22,181 nucleotides of DNA, from positions 1 to 22,181 of IMG/VR virus record IMGVR_UViG_3300006128_000072; one strand, written 5' to 3'. Within the stretch, counting starts at the first letter, position 1; each line of letters opens with the position of its first letter. The DNA comes from a virus. Of this stretch, positions 14,364 through 21,511 are shown piece after piece. The notes beneath the pieces were generated by a model, which was given only the letters and a program-made list of their open reading frames with translations, did no database searches and was not told the origin of the DNA. Made by a program: the position numbers and the translations under genes.

Positions 14364-15814
14364 AAAAAATCACTCCAAATTATGCCTTATTTATAAAACT
14401 TGCTATTATTTATTTACATATGGATATTCAAAAAACGTATTGGCAAAACAGCGAAAATTCAATGGTACTTGCTTTTCCTATTGCAAAGGTCAATAAGGAA
14501 AAAAGAACAGTATCTGGATTTGCATCACTAGACAATGTTGATAAGCATGGCGATATTGTAACCGCCGAAGCTAGTAAAAAAGCTTTTGAAAGATTCAGAG
14601 GAAACATTCGTGAAATGCACGGACCATCTGCCGTTGGTAAGATGCTTAACTTTAAAGAAGATTCTTATTTTGATAAAGAGACTGGAAAGAAATATAACGG
14701 AGTTTATGTAACTGCATATATTTCAAAGGGTGCTCAAGATGCATGGGAAAAAGTTCTTGATGGAACTTATACAGGTTTTTCTATTGGTGGAAACATCAAT
14801 GATGCAAAGATGGAAAAAGCAGATGACGAGGCGGAAGATAGAAGAGTAATTCATGATTACGATCTTCATGAACTATCATTAGTAGATTCTCCAGCAAACC
14901 CACTTGCAAACATTTTTTCAATTCAAAAAATGGCTGAAAATATAATTACAGAAAATGTTTTTTGGTGCAAGAATGATGAAGTTGCATCAACATCAACTAC
15001 TACAACAAAAGATTGCGTTGTTTGTGGAGATAATATGATGAACATCGGTTGGGTTGAACAATCAGATGTAGAAAAGTTTGAAGCAGTTGAAAAGGTTGTA
15101 GATTCTTATTTTAAAAAAGATGATGCTCCAACATCAACACACGAAGCAACGGAGACAGCAGATCCAGGTTTGGCGGGAAATGTAATTGATAGCTCAGGCA
15201 CAATCAATCTTTATCCTGATCAAAACAACAAAAAGAAGATTCCATTTAATGATGGAATTAAAAAGAGTGATGATGAAATTTCACTCAACGAAGGAGGTAA
15301 TAAAATGGCAGAAGATACAGATACAACAATTGAAAAGTCAATTGATGTAGAGGCTCCAGCCGAAGAAGTTTCAAGCGTTGAAGAAACATCAGAATCTACC
15401 CTAGAAAAGGCAGTAGAAATTTCTGAAGTTGAAGATACACTTGATTTTACAAAGATGGTTACTGACCTCAAAACCTTCTTTGGTGAGTCGTTAGAAAAGA
15501 ACTATGCTTTGCAATCAGCAACAATCGGAGATCTTCAAAAAGTTATTAATGCAACAAATGCAGAACTTGAGAAGATGACTGCTTCACATGAGGAATTGAA
15601 GAAGTCTTACGAAGATCTTGTTGAAGAAAATAAGGCAATTAAGAAGACGGTAGAGGATCTAGGTGGCAAAATTGAATATGTTGACCACGCCCTAAAGGGT
15701 TTTGAATCCGCAACCGCAGTCCAGAAGTCCATTGGTTTTTCGGAGCCAATGGGTCAAACAAAACCAAAACAAAGTATATGGCAAGGCTCCTTCCTCGGTG
15801 TCAATAACCTATAA
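14360..15814 (+). CDS. prohead maturation protease fused to scaffold
   Basis: Up to 484 residues. The protease domain (about 35-190) has KRTVSGFASLDNVDKHGDIV, His87 in REMHGPSAVG, Ser141 in YTGFSIGGN and ELSLVDSPANPLANIF, as in HK97-type/XkdF-like prohead serine proteases that clip scaffold and capsid during maturation. After a Cys-containing insert (Cys203, Cys219, Cys222) and an acidic linker comes a scaffold domain from Met316, rich in Glu/Lys, with a coiled coil at about 380-450 and a C-terminus QSIWQGSFLGVNNL. The start is uncertain: GTG 14360 overlaps the holin stop, while ATG 14420 (residue 21) would remove a hydrophobic, probably non-native N-terminus and is an equally good or better candidate. 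Confidence 0.8.
   Translation: MKKITPNYALFIKLAIIYLHMDIQKTYWQNSENSMVLAFPIAKVNKEKRTVSGFASLDNVDKHGDIVTAEASKKAFERFRGNIREMHGPSAVGKMLNFKEDSYFDKETGKKYNGVYVTAYISKGAQDAWEKVLDGTYTGFSIGGNINDAKMEKADDEAEDRRVIHDYDLHELSLVDSPANPLANIFSIQKMAENIITENVFWCKNDEVASTSTTTTKDCVVCGDNMMNIGWVEQSDVEKFEAVEKVVDSYFKKDDAPTSTHEATETADPGLAGNVIDSSGTINLYPDQNNKKKIPFNDGIKKSDDEISLNEGGNKMAEDTDTTIEKSIDVEAPAEEVSSVEETSESTLEKAVEISEVEDTLDFTKMVTDLKTFFGESLEKNYALQSATIGDLQKVINATNAELEKMTASHEELKKSYEDLVEENKAIKKTVEDLGGKIEYVDHALKGFESATAVQKSIGFSEPMGQTKPKQSIWQGSFLGVNNL
15291..15307 (+). promoter_or_regulatory. strong internal SD and ATG inside the protease gene
   Basis: AAGGAGGT at 15291-15298 followed by ATG at 15305-15307 is the best SD match in the window, 6 bases from SD to ATG, and lies in frame within the protease gene. 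In the long product these bases are read as NEGGNKM. Confidence 0.8.
15305..15814 (+). CDS. nested in-frame scaffolding protein
   Basis: Internal initiation at ATG 15305 would yield 169 residues identical to the C-terminal part of the protease fusion (from Met316). It is an acidic segment (MAEDTDTTIEKSIDVEAPAE and following), then a coiled coil, then a C-terminal capsid-contact tail. The capsid protein downstream lacks an N-terminal delta (scaffold) domain, so a separate scaffold is needed. The layout matches the lambda C/Nu3 arrangement, in which the scaffold is made from an internal start in the protease gene and outnumbers the protease. The evidence is the perfect SD and the domain boundary; actual initiation is inferred. 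Confidence 0.7.
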   Translation: MAEDTDTTIEKSIDVEAPAEEVSSVEETSESTLEKAVEISEVEDTLDFTKMVTDLKTFFGESLEKNYALQSATIGDLQKVINATNAELEKMTASHEELKKSYEDLVEENKAIKKTVEDLGGKIEYVDHALKGFESATAVQKSIGFSEPMGQTKPKQSIWQGSFLGVNNL

Positions 15815-15845
15815 TAAATAAAAAGAAATAAGGTGGTGAAATAAA
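15810..15845 (+). promoter_or_regulatory. capsid gene promoter -10 and conserved leader with extended SD
   Basis: TATAAT at 15810-15815 could be the -10 of a capsid promoter, with no clear -35. The leader 15826-15845 contains AAGGTGGTGA (15830-15839), matching the extended anti-SD complement AAGGAGGTGA at 9 of 10 positions. The same 20 bases recur before the major tail protein gene (20224-20243). Confidence 0.65.
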
Positions 15846-15847
15846 AA

Positions 15848-17008
15848 ATGAGTAATGAACTTCTACAAAAAGTAATTGATACAACTTCAGGTAGTCTAGG
15901 TTCTTCAGCAGTAAATGCATCAGGTGATTCAGCAAACCTTTCAGGTAATGGTCTCCTATATCCAGATCAAGCTAATCGCTTTTTGGATTACATGTGGGAT
16001 GCAACAATCCTAGCTAAGACAGCCCGCACTATCCGTATGCGTTCAAACACAACCGAGATTGATCGTGTTGCAGTTGGACAACGTATCATGACAGTTGCAC
16101 AAGAAGATAACCCACGTGACTATGTTGCCTCTTCAGGTACATATTCTAATGCTAATGGATCTACATTCACAGCACAGAACGCACAGTTCAACAAGGTATC
16201 TCTTACAACTCGCAAGCTTCGTCTAGATTGGGAACTATCAGCAGAGTCTCTAGAAGACAATGTTGAAGGTCCAGATCTAGAAGATCACATTGCACGTCTT
16301 ATGGCTACCCAAGCTGGTAACGATATTGAGGATACCCTTATTAACGGTACTGGTTCTGGTAGTGGTTTGCTTTCAGCATTTAAGGGATTCCGTCAACTAG
16401 CTCTTGACAACGCACACGTTGTTGATGCTAATGGATATGGCCTTGATAAGACAGTATTTAACCAAGCAATTAAGACATTGCCTCGTAAGTACAAGCAACG
16501 TCGTAACCAACTCCGATTCTTCACAGGATCTAACTTGGTACAAGACTATCTGTTTAACCTAACCGCAGAGACTAGCTCTGGCTTTACCCCATTTGATATC
16601 GCTTCAGGTATCATTCGTGGTGATGTCGCTGCTAACGATGGTGGTCCAGGTACAGTAACTCCTTTCGCATTCGGTATCCCAGTAATCAACGTTCCGTTGA
16701 TTGATGAGACCCGTTCGGGAGATTATTCAGGTGCAACTGGCTATCACGGCGAAGTACACTTGACATTCCCGCAAAACTTCATTATTGGTATTAAGCGTGA
16801 CGTAACAGTCTTCCGCTTGTTCCAACCAAAGAAGGACACAATTGAATACACTCTATTCATTCGTGTTGGTTGCGTAATGGAAAACTACGATGCACATGTT
16901 ATCGTTAAGAACGTTAAGATTGCAGGTTCTACTATGACCTCTTCTTCATTTGGTTCCGCAATTAACGGAGCAAATGTAACAGGTGGCCTAAACGGAAATA
17001 CATACTAA
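15848..17008 (+). CDS. major capsid protein (HK97 fold)
   Basis: The protein has 386 residues. Following an N-terminal arm (1-40) come GLLYPDQANRFLDYMWDATI (about 35-54), then RMRSNTTEIDRVAVG, an E-loop region rich in Ser/Asn/Thr, ARLMATQAGNDIEDTLINGT near 148-167, LPRKYKQRRNQLRFFTGSN near 211-229, and a P-domain end with HLTFPQNFIIGIKRDVTVFR, then IRVGCVMENYDAHVIVKNV. The tail pattern G-I-x-R-x-V-x-V near the end is standard for HK97-fold capsid proteins. About 400 or more copies build the shell. It carries no delta domain. Codons are unlike the AT-rich left arm (frequent CGT, AAC, TTC, GGT), as expected for the most expressed virion gene. The extended SD fixes ATG 15848. Confidence 0.88.
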   Translation: MSNELLQKVIDTTSGSLGSSAVNASGDSANLSGNGLLYPDQANRFLDYMWDATILAKTARTIRMRSNTTEIDRVAVGQRIMTVAQEDNPRDYVASSGTYSNANGSTFTAQNAQFNKVSLTTRKLRLDWELSAESLEDNVEGPDLEDHIARLMATQAGNDIEDTLINGTGSGSGLLSAFKGFRQLALDNAHVVDANGYGLDKTVFNQAIKTLPRKYKQRRNQLRFFTGSNLVQDYLFNLTAETSSGFTPFDIASGIIRGDVAANDGGPGTVTPFAFGIPVINVPLIDETRSGDYSGATGYHGEVHLTFPQNFIIGIKRDVTVFRLFQPKKDTIEYTLFIRVGCVMENYDAHVIVKNVKIAGSTMTSSSFGSAINGANVTGGLNGNTY

Positions 17009-17028
17009 TTTTAATTAGTTGCAAGGCG

Positions 17029-17050
17029 GGGGAATACGAAAGTGTTCCCC
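17029..17050 (+). terminator. hairpin terminator after the capsid gene
   Basis: GGGGAATAC (17029-17037) pairs with GTGTTCCCC (17042-17050), 9 bp with one G-T wobble, around a GAAA tetraloop. Only a short T-rich stretch follows, so it may be partial, letting some transcription through. Confidence 0.75.
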
Positions 17051-17062
17051 TTAGCCATTTTC

Positions 17063-17071
17063 TGATATAAT
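17063..17071 (+). promoter_or_regulatory. extended -10 promoter for the connector genes
   Basis: TGATATAAT at 17063-17071, just after the capsid terminator, is a TGN-extended perfect -10. ATG 17096 lies 24 bases downstream with a GAGAGGA SD between them. Confidence 0.6.
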
Positions 17072-17095
17072 TAACAATGACGAGAGGAAAATATA

Positions 17096-17494
17096 ATGTC
17101 ATTTACAGATCTAAAAATTACAGAACTAAGAAAAGCTGCAGACTCATTCGGTGTAGATACAACGGGAGTTAAGACAAAGCAGGAAATTATTGCATTGTTA
17201 GAAGAAGAAGGAATTACCTATCAAATGTTTGACAAGTTTAATAAGGTTGAAAGAGAAGAAATTGAAGTCCCAGAAGTTGAGAAGAAAAAGAGAGAACAAA
17301 AAATTATGAAGACAGTAAATCAAGTACTAGTAAAGATGGAAAGAAGCAACCACTCATATCAAACAAGTGGTCATGAATTTACACAAGATCATCCTTTTGT
17401 AGCAATGTCTGAAACAGATGCACAAAGAATTTTTGATACACAAGAAGGTTTTCGCTTGGCTACTCCTAGAGAAGCTCAGGAATACTACGCTTAA
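17096..17494 (+). CDS. head protein with N-terminal SAP/HeH-like helical motif
   Basis: The protein has 132 residues. Residues 1-40 (LKITELRKAADSFGVDTTGV, then KTKQEIIALLEEEGI) match the helix-extended-helix (HeH/SAP/LEM-like) pattern often found in small genes directly after phage capsid genes. A Lys/Glu-rich middle (about 50-75) and a C-terminal VLVKMERSNHSYQTSGHEFT, then HPFVAMSETDAQRIF, then GFRLATPREAQEYYA follow. The latter half looks like a compact capsid-associated domain. It may decorate the head or assist the connector. No enzymatic motif is seen. GAGAGGA before ATG 17096 fixes the start; an ATG at 17077 is out of frame. Confidence 0.55.
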   Translation: MSFTDLKITELRKAADSFGVDTTGVKTKQEIIALLEEEGITYQMFDKFNKVEREEIEVPEVEKKKREQKIMKTVNQVLVKMERSNHSYQTSGHEFTQDHPFVAMSETDAQRIFDTQEGFRLATPREAQEYYA

Positions 17495-17516
17495 AATAAA
17501 ATAGGGGGTGTTCTGA

Positions 17517-18467
17517 TTGCAAACAATCAACACTAATAGTCAAGAAAAGATTCAATTAGAGGTATATAACAATGGGGTGCTGACTCAAGCAGACAGCATC
17601 CCAACGCTATCTATATATGATGCAGATAATGACGGTTCTCCAATAACTGGATTTTCACATTTAACTGCAAATGATGAAGCTCCTTCAGGACTCTATTCTT
17701 TTCTTTTAACCCCAGCAATAACCAATATAAATAGGGTTTTGGAAATCAGGTGGACCTATACCATTGGTGGCGTCACAGTAACACAAACAGATTTTTATGC
17801 TGTTGAAACACCATATTCTAATGTTTATGAAACCATAGATTTTCTAGGTTTTGGCTCAGTGCCATCTGACATAAATTATGTAGATCCAAAACTTATAGCA
17901 AATGCTGAAAAATTAGCAAGAACCATTATAGAGGGATATACTGGTATAAAATTTTATACATATTATGGCGGTCAGGAAATTTACGGTATTGGTGCAGATA
18001 CAATACATCTAACTGAAAGAATGATAAATCTTGACAAAATTTACGAAAATGAAATTTTAGTTTATGACAATACTCAAGATCCCGCCTACAATACTTTTGG
18101 TTACAGTACCGTAATAAGTCCAACGGGCTACGAACTTAGAATTTGGTACCCAGGTTGGCAAGATGGCTGGAACAATCAAATGGATCCAACAATACTTTAT
18201 AGCGGTAGATTTAGAGATGGATATCTATATCGCTTTGTAGGACAAGTTGGATATAAATATGTTCCAGAGGATATTAAACTAGCTTCAATGCTTTTAATAC
18301 AAGACATATTATCAAATGATTATAATTGGAGAAATAAGTATTTGCATAAGGTAGACCTTAGCGAAATTTCTTTTGAAATGGCTAAAGGTGCTTTTAATGG
18401 TACTGGAAATATTGCAGTAGACAATATTCTTGATCAATATCGCAAAGCAAATATTGTGATCATCTAA
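17517..18467 (+). CDS. head-tail connector (adaptor) with N-terminal Ig-like domain
   Basis: The protein has 316 residues from TTG 17517, with a GGGGG-rich SD at 17504-17508. Residues 1-100 form a beta-sandwich-like domain (QEKIQLEVYNNGVLTQADSI and on to DFYAVETPYSN) as in BppU/Ig-like phage parts. The rest is a helical connector: DPKLIANAEKLARTIIEGYT (about 120-139), then GIKFY, a hydrophobic strand series, and EDIKLASMLLIQDILSNDYN (about 251-270). The latter pattern (helix, IE-x-x-x-G, then ... A-x-x-x-L-x-x-x) is that of gp6/gp15-type adaptors that sit below the portal ring. It overlaps the next gene by 1 base (TAATG). It is larger than typical adaptors because of the extra N-terminal domain. 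Confidence 0.65.
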   Translation: MQTINTNSQEKIQLEVYNNGVLTQADSIPTLSIYDADNDGSPITGFSHLTANDEAPSGLYSFLLTPAITNINRVLEIRWTYTIGGVTVTQTDFYAVETPYSNVYETIDFLGFGSVPSDINYVDPKLIANAEKLARTIIEGYTGIKFYTYYGGQEIYGIGADTIHLTERMINLDKIYENEILVYDNTQDPAYNTFGYSTVISPTGYELRIWYPGWQDGWNNQMDPTILYSGRFRDGYLYRFVGQVGYKYVPEDIKLASMLLIQDILSNDYNWRNKYLHKVDLSEISFEMAKGAFNGTGNIAVDNILDQYRKANIVII

Positions 18468-18913
18468 TGTTTAACTCATCTTTCATAGCGTCTGTTATGA
18501 ACATGAAAGCAGACGTATATAAGCAAAAAAACACACAAGATCCATCAACTGGTGCAATGACCAGGGAATGGGTTTATGTTAAAACTATTCAATGTAAAGT
18601 GGAGCCTATCAAGGTGGGTGGAGCTTCAACAAGATCTGAAAATAAATCTTTTGCTAAGACATCGGATCTAGATTATACTGAAAAATTGCAATTAAAAATG
18701 AAATGTTTAGAATTGATGAGTAAGCGTTGGCGTATACAAAATATTCGTTCAAGTGATGATCGTCCTGTTTTTATTGAAATTGATAAATTAGATCAACCAG
18801 ACACAATTTTTGAAGTCACAGCATCACACGCAGTTTTAGACCCCTTTGCAAAAATTTCTTATTATGAGGTTGTAATTCTAAGAACAGAGATTCAAGATGA
18901 CAATAAAGCTTGA
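18467..18913 (+). CDS. head closure / head-tail joining protein
   Basis: The protein has 148 residues. It begins with a short helix (SFIASVMNMKADVYKQKN), then the beta-barrel-like TREWVYVKTIQCKVEPIKVG and EKLQLKMKCLELMSKRWRIQ, typical of the SPP1 gp16/HK97 head-closure fold in which a small barrel plugs the connector after DNA packaging. The call is supported by order: third gene after the capsid gene, between adaptor and tail completion genes. It overlaps the next gene by 17 bases. Family assignment is by fold-like pattern and position. Confidence 0.6.
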   Translation: MFNSSFIASVMNMKADVYKQKNTQDPSTGAMTREWVYVKTIQCKVEPIKVGGASTRSENKSFAKTSDLDYTEKLQLKMKCLELMSKRWRIQNIRSSDDRPVFIEIDKLDQPDTIFEVTASHAVLDPFAKISYYEVVILRTEIQDDNKA

Positions 18914-19622
18914 GGTTAATACTAAAGAGGTTGCTGCAGAATTAGCAGATTGGATGGGTGGAATCCAAGAAATAGTAAACCCGTCAGTATTAACTGAAAT
19001 AGCAAAAGCTACCTTTGCAATAACAAGTAAAAGATTTATGATTGATATTGATAATTATGCAAGAAGAAATCCTAAAAAAATGCATCATATTTATGAATGG
19101 GGCGGGATTGGAAAACCACAATCTAGACTATTTGTATTAGAAAGAACATCTATGTTGTATGGAGATCTTACTATTAGTACAAAATTTTTATCATCAAAAT
19201 TACCCGTTCCAATTTCTCCAGAATTATTAAAACCAGGACCTACAGGTAAAGTTGTTTCAAAAAAAAATATTTTTAAAAATAAAGCAGAAGTAATGGAATC
19301 TGGAACACCAGTATCATTTTCTGCAAAAAGAGTGTTAGCATTTATGGGAAATAATGGAATAGCATTTATATCTCCAGGAACTCAAGTAAATATTTTGCAT
19401 CCAGGTGGTATTGCAACTAAAAATTCTTTTGCAAGCTATATGCTTGAATGGTATACTAAAAATGCAAGCATTATAATGGATTCATCAGGCTTCTATGAAT
19501 CAATGGCAAATGATGTAGCAATTGCATTAAATGAAAGTAATGGAAAGGGATCCATTTCAGCTGTAAGATCAGCAGTTGCAAACCTTGCAAATAAAATTGA
19601 TACAGGGGCGGTAGTTAAATGA
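18897..19622 (+). CDS. tail completion / HK97 gp10-like protein
   Basis: The protein has 241 residues. It starts TIKLEVNTKEVAAELADWMG, has ITKRF-like ITSKRFMIDIDNYARRNP near 45-62, and ends in a helical SISAVRSAVANLANKIDTGA. The alternation of helix and extended chain and its place between closure and tail terminator genes fit the gp10-like (minor structural/tail completion) proteins, but it is longer than most members (about 140 residues) because of a central insert including KPGPTGKVVSKKNIF. It overlaps the next gene by 4 bases (ATGA). The role is inferred mostly from synteny. Confidence 0.5.
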   Translation: MTIKLEVNTKEVAAELADWMGGIQEIVNPSVLTEIAKATFAITSKRFMIDIDNYARRNPKKMHHIYEWGGIGKPQSRLFVLERTSMLYGDLTISTKFLSSKLPVPISPELLKPGPTGKVVSKKNIFKNKAEVMESGTPVSFSAKRVLAFMGNNGIAFISPGTQVNILHPGGIATKNSFASYMLEWYTKNASIIMDSSGFYESMANDVAIALNESNGKGSISAVRSAVANLANKIDTGAVVK

Positions 19623-20146
19623 CAGTAGATTATTCAAGAGTAGCAGCATTTGATGTAAGAAATGCAATATGGCAAGAACTACAAAATGCTGGATTACTTG
19701 ACCCACAAGATTATTATGCAGATGGTTTTGATTACCCATTAGTACCTATTATTCCATCTCAACAAGTTCCAGAATTTAATAATCTATTGCCTGGAAAACC
19801 ATATATAACCTACGACATTATTCAAAAAAATTTTGGAGTCCAATGGTGGGTCTCAGAAGAATCAATGATTTTGCAAGTTATATCTAGAAATCATCAACAA
19901 ATTTTGACTATAATTAATTTTTTAACAGACCTATTTAGAAGATATGAACTCTCAGCAGGAGATATTAATGGTTATGCAAAACCCGTTGGAAGCCCATTTA
20001 AATTCCTTTATTTTAGGCTGGAATCAGCAAATCCTGTTCAACCCTTTATTGATGAAGGTGGATTTATGAGCGGGGATTTTTCAATAATTTATACATATAC
20101 TCGTGAAGTAGATGAAGGCATATCCAACTCTGGAAGATATATCTAA
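19619..20146 (+). CDS. tail terminator protein
   Basis: The protein has 175 residues. It begins VDYSRVAAFDVRNAIWQELQ and has GKPYITYDIIQKNFGVQWWV, then LQVISRNHQQILTIINFLTD and a strand FLYFRLESANPVQPFIDEGG, then FSIIYTYTR. This beta-alpha-beta arrangement, with a helix that contains the ILTIINFLTDLFRR segment and a last strand, is that of tail terminators (lambda gpU / HK97 gp10-type caps) that stop tail polymerisation and join the head. Order is as expected: last connector gene before the major tail protein. About 100 noncoding bases follow, holding a promoter and leader. Confidence 0.6.
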   Translation: MTVDYSRVAAFDVRNAIWQELQNAGLLDPQDYYADGFDYPLVPIIPSQQVPEFNNLLPGKPYITYDIIQKNFGVQWWVSEESMILQVISRNHQQILTIINFLTDLFRRYELSAGDINGYAKPVGSPFKFLYFRLESANPVQPFIDEGGFMSGDFSIIYTYTREVDEGISNSGRYI

Positions 20147-20194
20147 ATTTGATTTATTTAGCTTTAATGCTATGATTTTCTATGAGGAAGCAAG

Positions 20195-20243
20195 TTGTCA
20201 TCTTTGTTTGTTTTTCTTAAAATAAATAAGGTGGTGAAATAAA
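20195..20243 (+). promoter_or_regulatory. major tail protein promoter and conserved leader with extended SD
   Basis: TTGTCA (20195-20200) and TAAAAT (20218-20223) stand 17 bp apart, each 5 of 6 to consensus. The leader 20224-20243 contains AAGGTGGTGA (20228-20237) and is identical over 20 bases to that of the capsid gene. The expected transcription start (about 20230) would fall close to or within the SD, so the exact -10 could differ. Confidence 0.6.
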
Positions 20244-20246
20244 TAA

Positions 20247-21050
20247 ATGGCTACAAATACAAAAAACGTAATCGTCGGTGCAGCATCTCTATTCGTTTCA
20301 GTTGGTAACAGCTCAAATAATACAGGTCGCCCAACAACATACAAATCAGATCTTTCATCTTTAATGCCAGCTAACACATCAGCACGTACAGGACTTCTAA
20401 GTTCTTCTGCTTATCGTGAAGTTGGTTATACAAATACAGGTCTTGAGGTTTCATACGAACCAACATACGGTGAAGTAATGGTTGATCAACTTCTTGATGC
20501 AGCTCGTATCTTCAAGCAAACACTAAAAGTTATGCTTAAGACCGAACTAACAGAAGCAACTCTTGAAAACCTACAGTTCTCATGGGGTCAAATGGATAGC
20601 GTATATGTTGCAAACAATACCAACTCAGTTGTTAACGTTCCAACATTGCTAAATAATGATTCTGCTGTTAACAGCACTCCAGATACACCAGCAGCAACAC
20701 TAAACATTGCAGCAGGTGCTCTAGGTGATGCTCCAGTAGAGCGTGTACTAGTTGCAGTTGGACAAGCTCCAGCACAAATCGGTACATCAGCAGCTTTCAA
20801 CGATCCAGCAGCAACAGGTTCAACACCAGTTGTTTCAGTTGGAACAGGTTCAGTAACTACTGTTGCTCGTCAAAAAGAACGTGTCTATGTTGCACGTCGT
20901 GTTGTTTCTATTGATACAACAGCTCACGGACTAAAGCGTGATGCAGCAACTGTGTTCCCAGTGAACTTCCGTTGCTTGCCAGATTCTGACTCACAATATG
21001 CTGGTGCAGAATATGGCGTAGTAATTGACCGTGTCTACGGTACATTCTAA
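20247..21050 (+). CDS. major tail protein
   Basis: The protein has 267 residues. It is Ser/Thr/Ala/Val rich with regular beta strands, for example NVIVGAASLFVSVGNSS, EVSYEPTYGEVMVDQLLDAA, then TLKVMLKTELTEATLENLQF, and ARQKERVYVARRVVSIDTTA near the end. The V-x-V-E-x-x-T-E-(A/P)-T-x-x-(N/L) pattern (residues about 90-110) is typical of tail tube monomers. Its place between terminator and chaperone genes, strong SD, own promoter, host-like codons and following terminator support the tail tube assignment. A Pro/Ala/Thr-rich segment near 145-205 may be an insertion that projects from the tube. Confidence 0.75.
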   Translation: MATNTKNVIVGAASLFVSVGNSSNNTGRPTTYKSDLSSLMPANTSARTGLLSSSAYREVGYTNTGLEVSYEPTYGEVMVDQLLDAARIFKQTLKVMLKTELTEATLENLQFSWGQMDSVYVANNTNSVVNVPTLLNNDSAVNSTPDTPAATLNIAAGALGDAPVERVLVAVGQAPAQIGTSAAFNDPAATGSTPVVSVGTGSVTTVARQKERVYVARRVVSIDTTAHGLKRDAATVFPVNFRCLPDSDSQYAGAEYGVVIDRVYGTF

Positions 21051-21081
21051 AAAACTTAATATACAATTTAATAAGATTCAA

Positions 21082-21103
21082 GCCCCGTCAATTATGGCGG
21101 GGC
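21082..21103 (+). terminator. hairpin terminator after the major tail protein gene
   Basis: GCCCCGTC (21082-21089) pairs with GGCGGGGC (21096-21103), 8 bp with one wobble, around loop AATTAT. Outer ATTCA (21076-21080) and TGAAT (21107-21111) can extend it. Thymines follow, interrupted by G. Confidence 0.8.
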
Positions 21104-21111
21104 CTCTGAAT

Positions 21112-21139
21112 TTGTATTGACCATATATATTGGTATAAT
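21112..21139 (+). promoter_or_regulatory. promoter for tail chaperone / tape measure genes
   Basis: TGGTATAAT at 21131-21139 is a TGN-extended perfect -10; TTGTAT at 21112-21117 with 16 bp spacing is a reasonable -35. The leader contains the AAAGGAG SD (21150-21156) for the TTG start at 21164. Confidence 0.65.
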
Positions 21140-21163
21140 TTAATTAAACAAAGGAGCTATAAC

Positions 21164-21499
21164 TTGGCAACAACAGTGTATGATGTAGTAGAAATTGAAT
21201 TAAGTAATGGAGAAGTCATTACTTTAAAACCACTACCTATTAAGCAATTAAAAAAGTTTATGGATGCAGTAAAAGAAATGGAACTTCCAGAAAACGAATC
21301 AGAAGACGCAGCTATGAGCGTTTTTATTAAAGCAGCAATGATATGCCTAGAAGCATCAAAATCCCCTTTGGCAAAAGACAAAGATTTGTTTGAAGAAACG
21401 ATTGAAGTTCCTACCATGATGAAGATTCTTGAGGTTTGCGGAGGATTAAAACTTAACGACCCAAACCTACTGGGAGCAAGTCTAGTTGGGACGAACTAG
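21164..21499 (+). CDS. tail assembly chaperone (G-type, unshifted product)
   Basis: The protein has 111 residues, with start TTG 21164 preceded by AAAGGAG at 8 bases' spacing. Core: VYDVVEIELSNGEVITLKPL, then IKQLKKFMDAVKEMELPENE, then TMMKILEVCGGLKLNDPNLL. This small helical/acidic protein is the usual G-type chaperone that binds the tape measure protein while the tail tube assembles. The stop TAG (21497-21499) lies inside a hairpin arm, and a fraction of ribosomes should shift at 21460-21466 to make the longer G-T product. Order before a tape measure gene supports the call. Confidence 0.75.
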   Translation: MATTVYDVVEIELSNGEVITLKPLPIKQLKKFMDAVKEMELPENESEDAAMSVFIKAAMICLEASKSPLAKDKDLFEETIEVPTMMKILEVCGGLKLNDPNLLGASLVGTN

Positions 21500-21511
21500 A
21501 CCTAGCCTCCC
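21460..21511 (+). promoter_or_regulatory. programmed -1 ribosomal frameshift signal (slippery heptamer and stem-loop)
   Basis: C CCA AAC at 21460-21466 is a perfect X XXY YYZ slippery heptamer in the zero frame (codons CCA, AAC). After a 5-base spacer, GGGAG (21472-21476) pairs with CTCCC (21507-21511), and GTCTAGTT (21480-21487) pairs perfectly with AACTAGAC (21494-21501) around GGGACG, giving a 13-bp two-part stem. The zero-frame stop sits in its 3' arm. Confidence 0.85.

Noticed and set aside
14314-14496. Short ORF spanning the holin/protease junction
   Set aside because: It lies out of frame over two better-supported genes, with no start signal.
17077-17095. ATG 17077 near the TATAAT box as a leaderless start
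   Set aside because: It is out of frame with the real gene, and a GAGAGGA SD precedes ATG 17096 instead.
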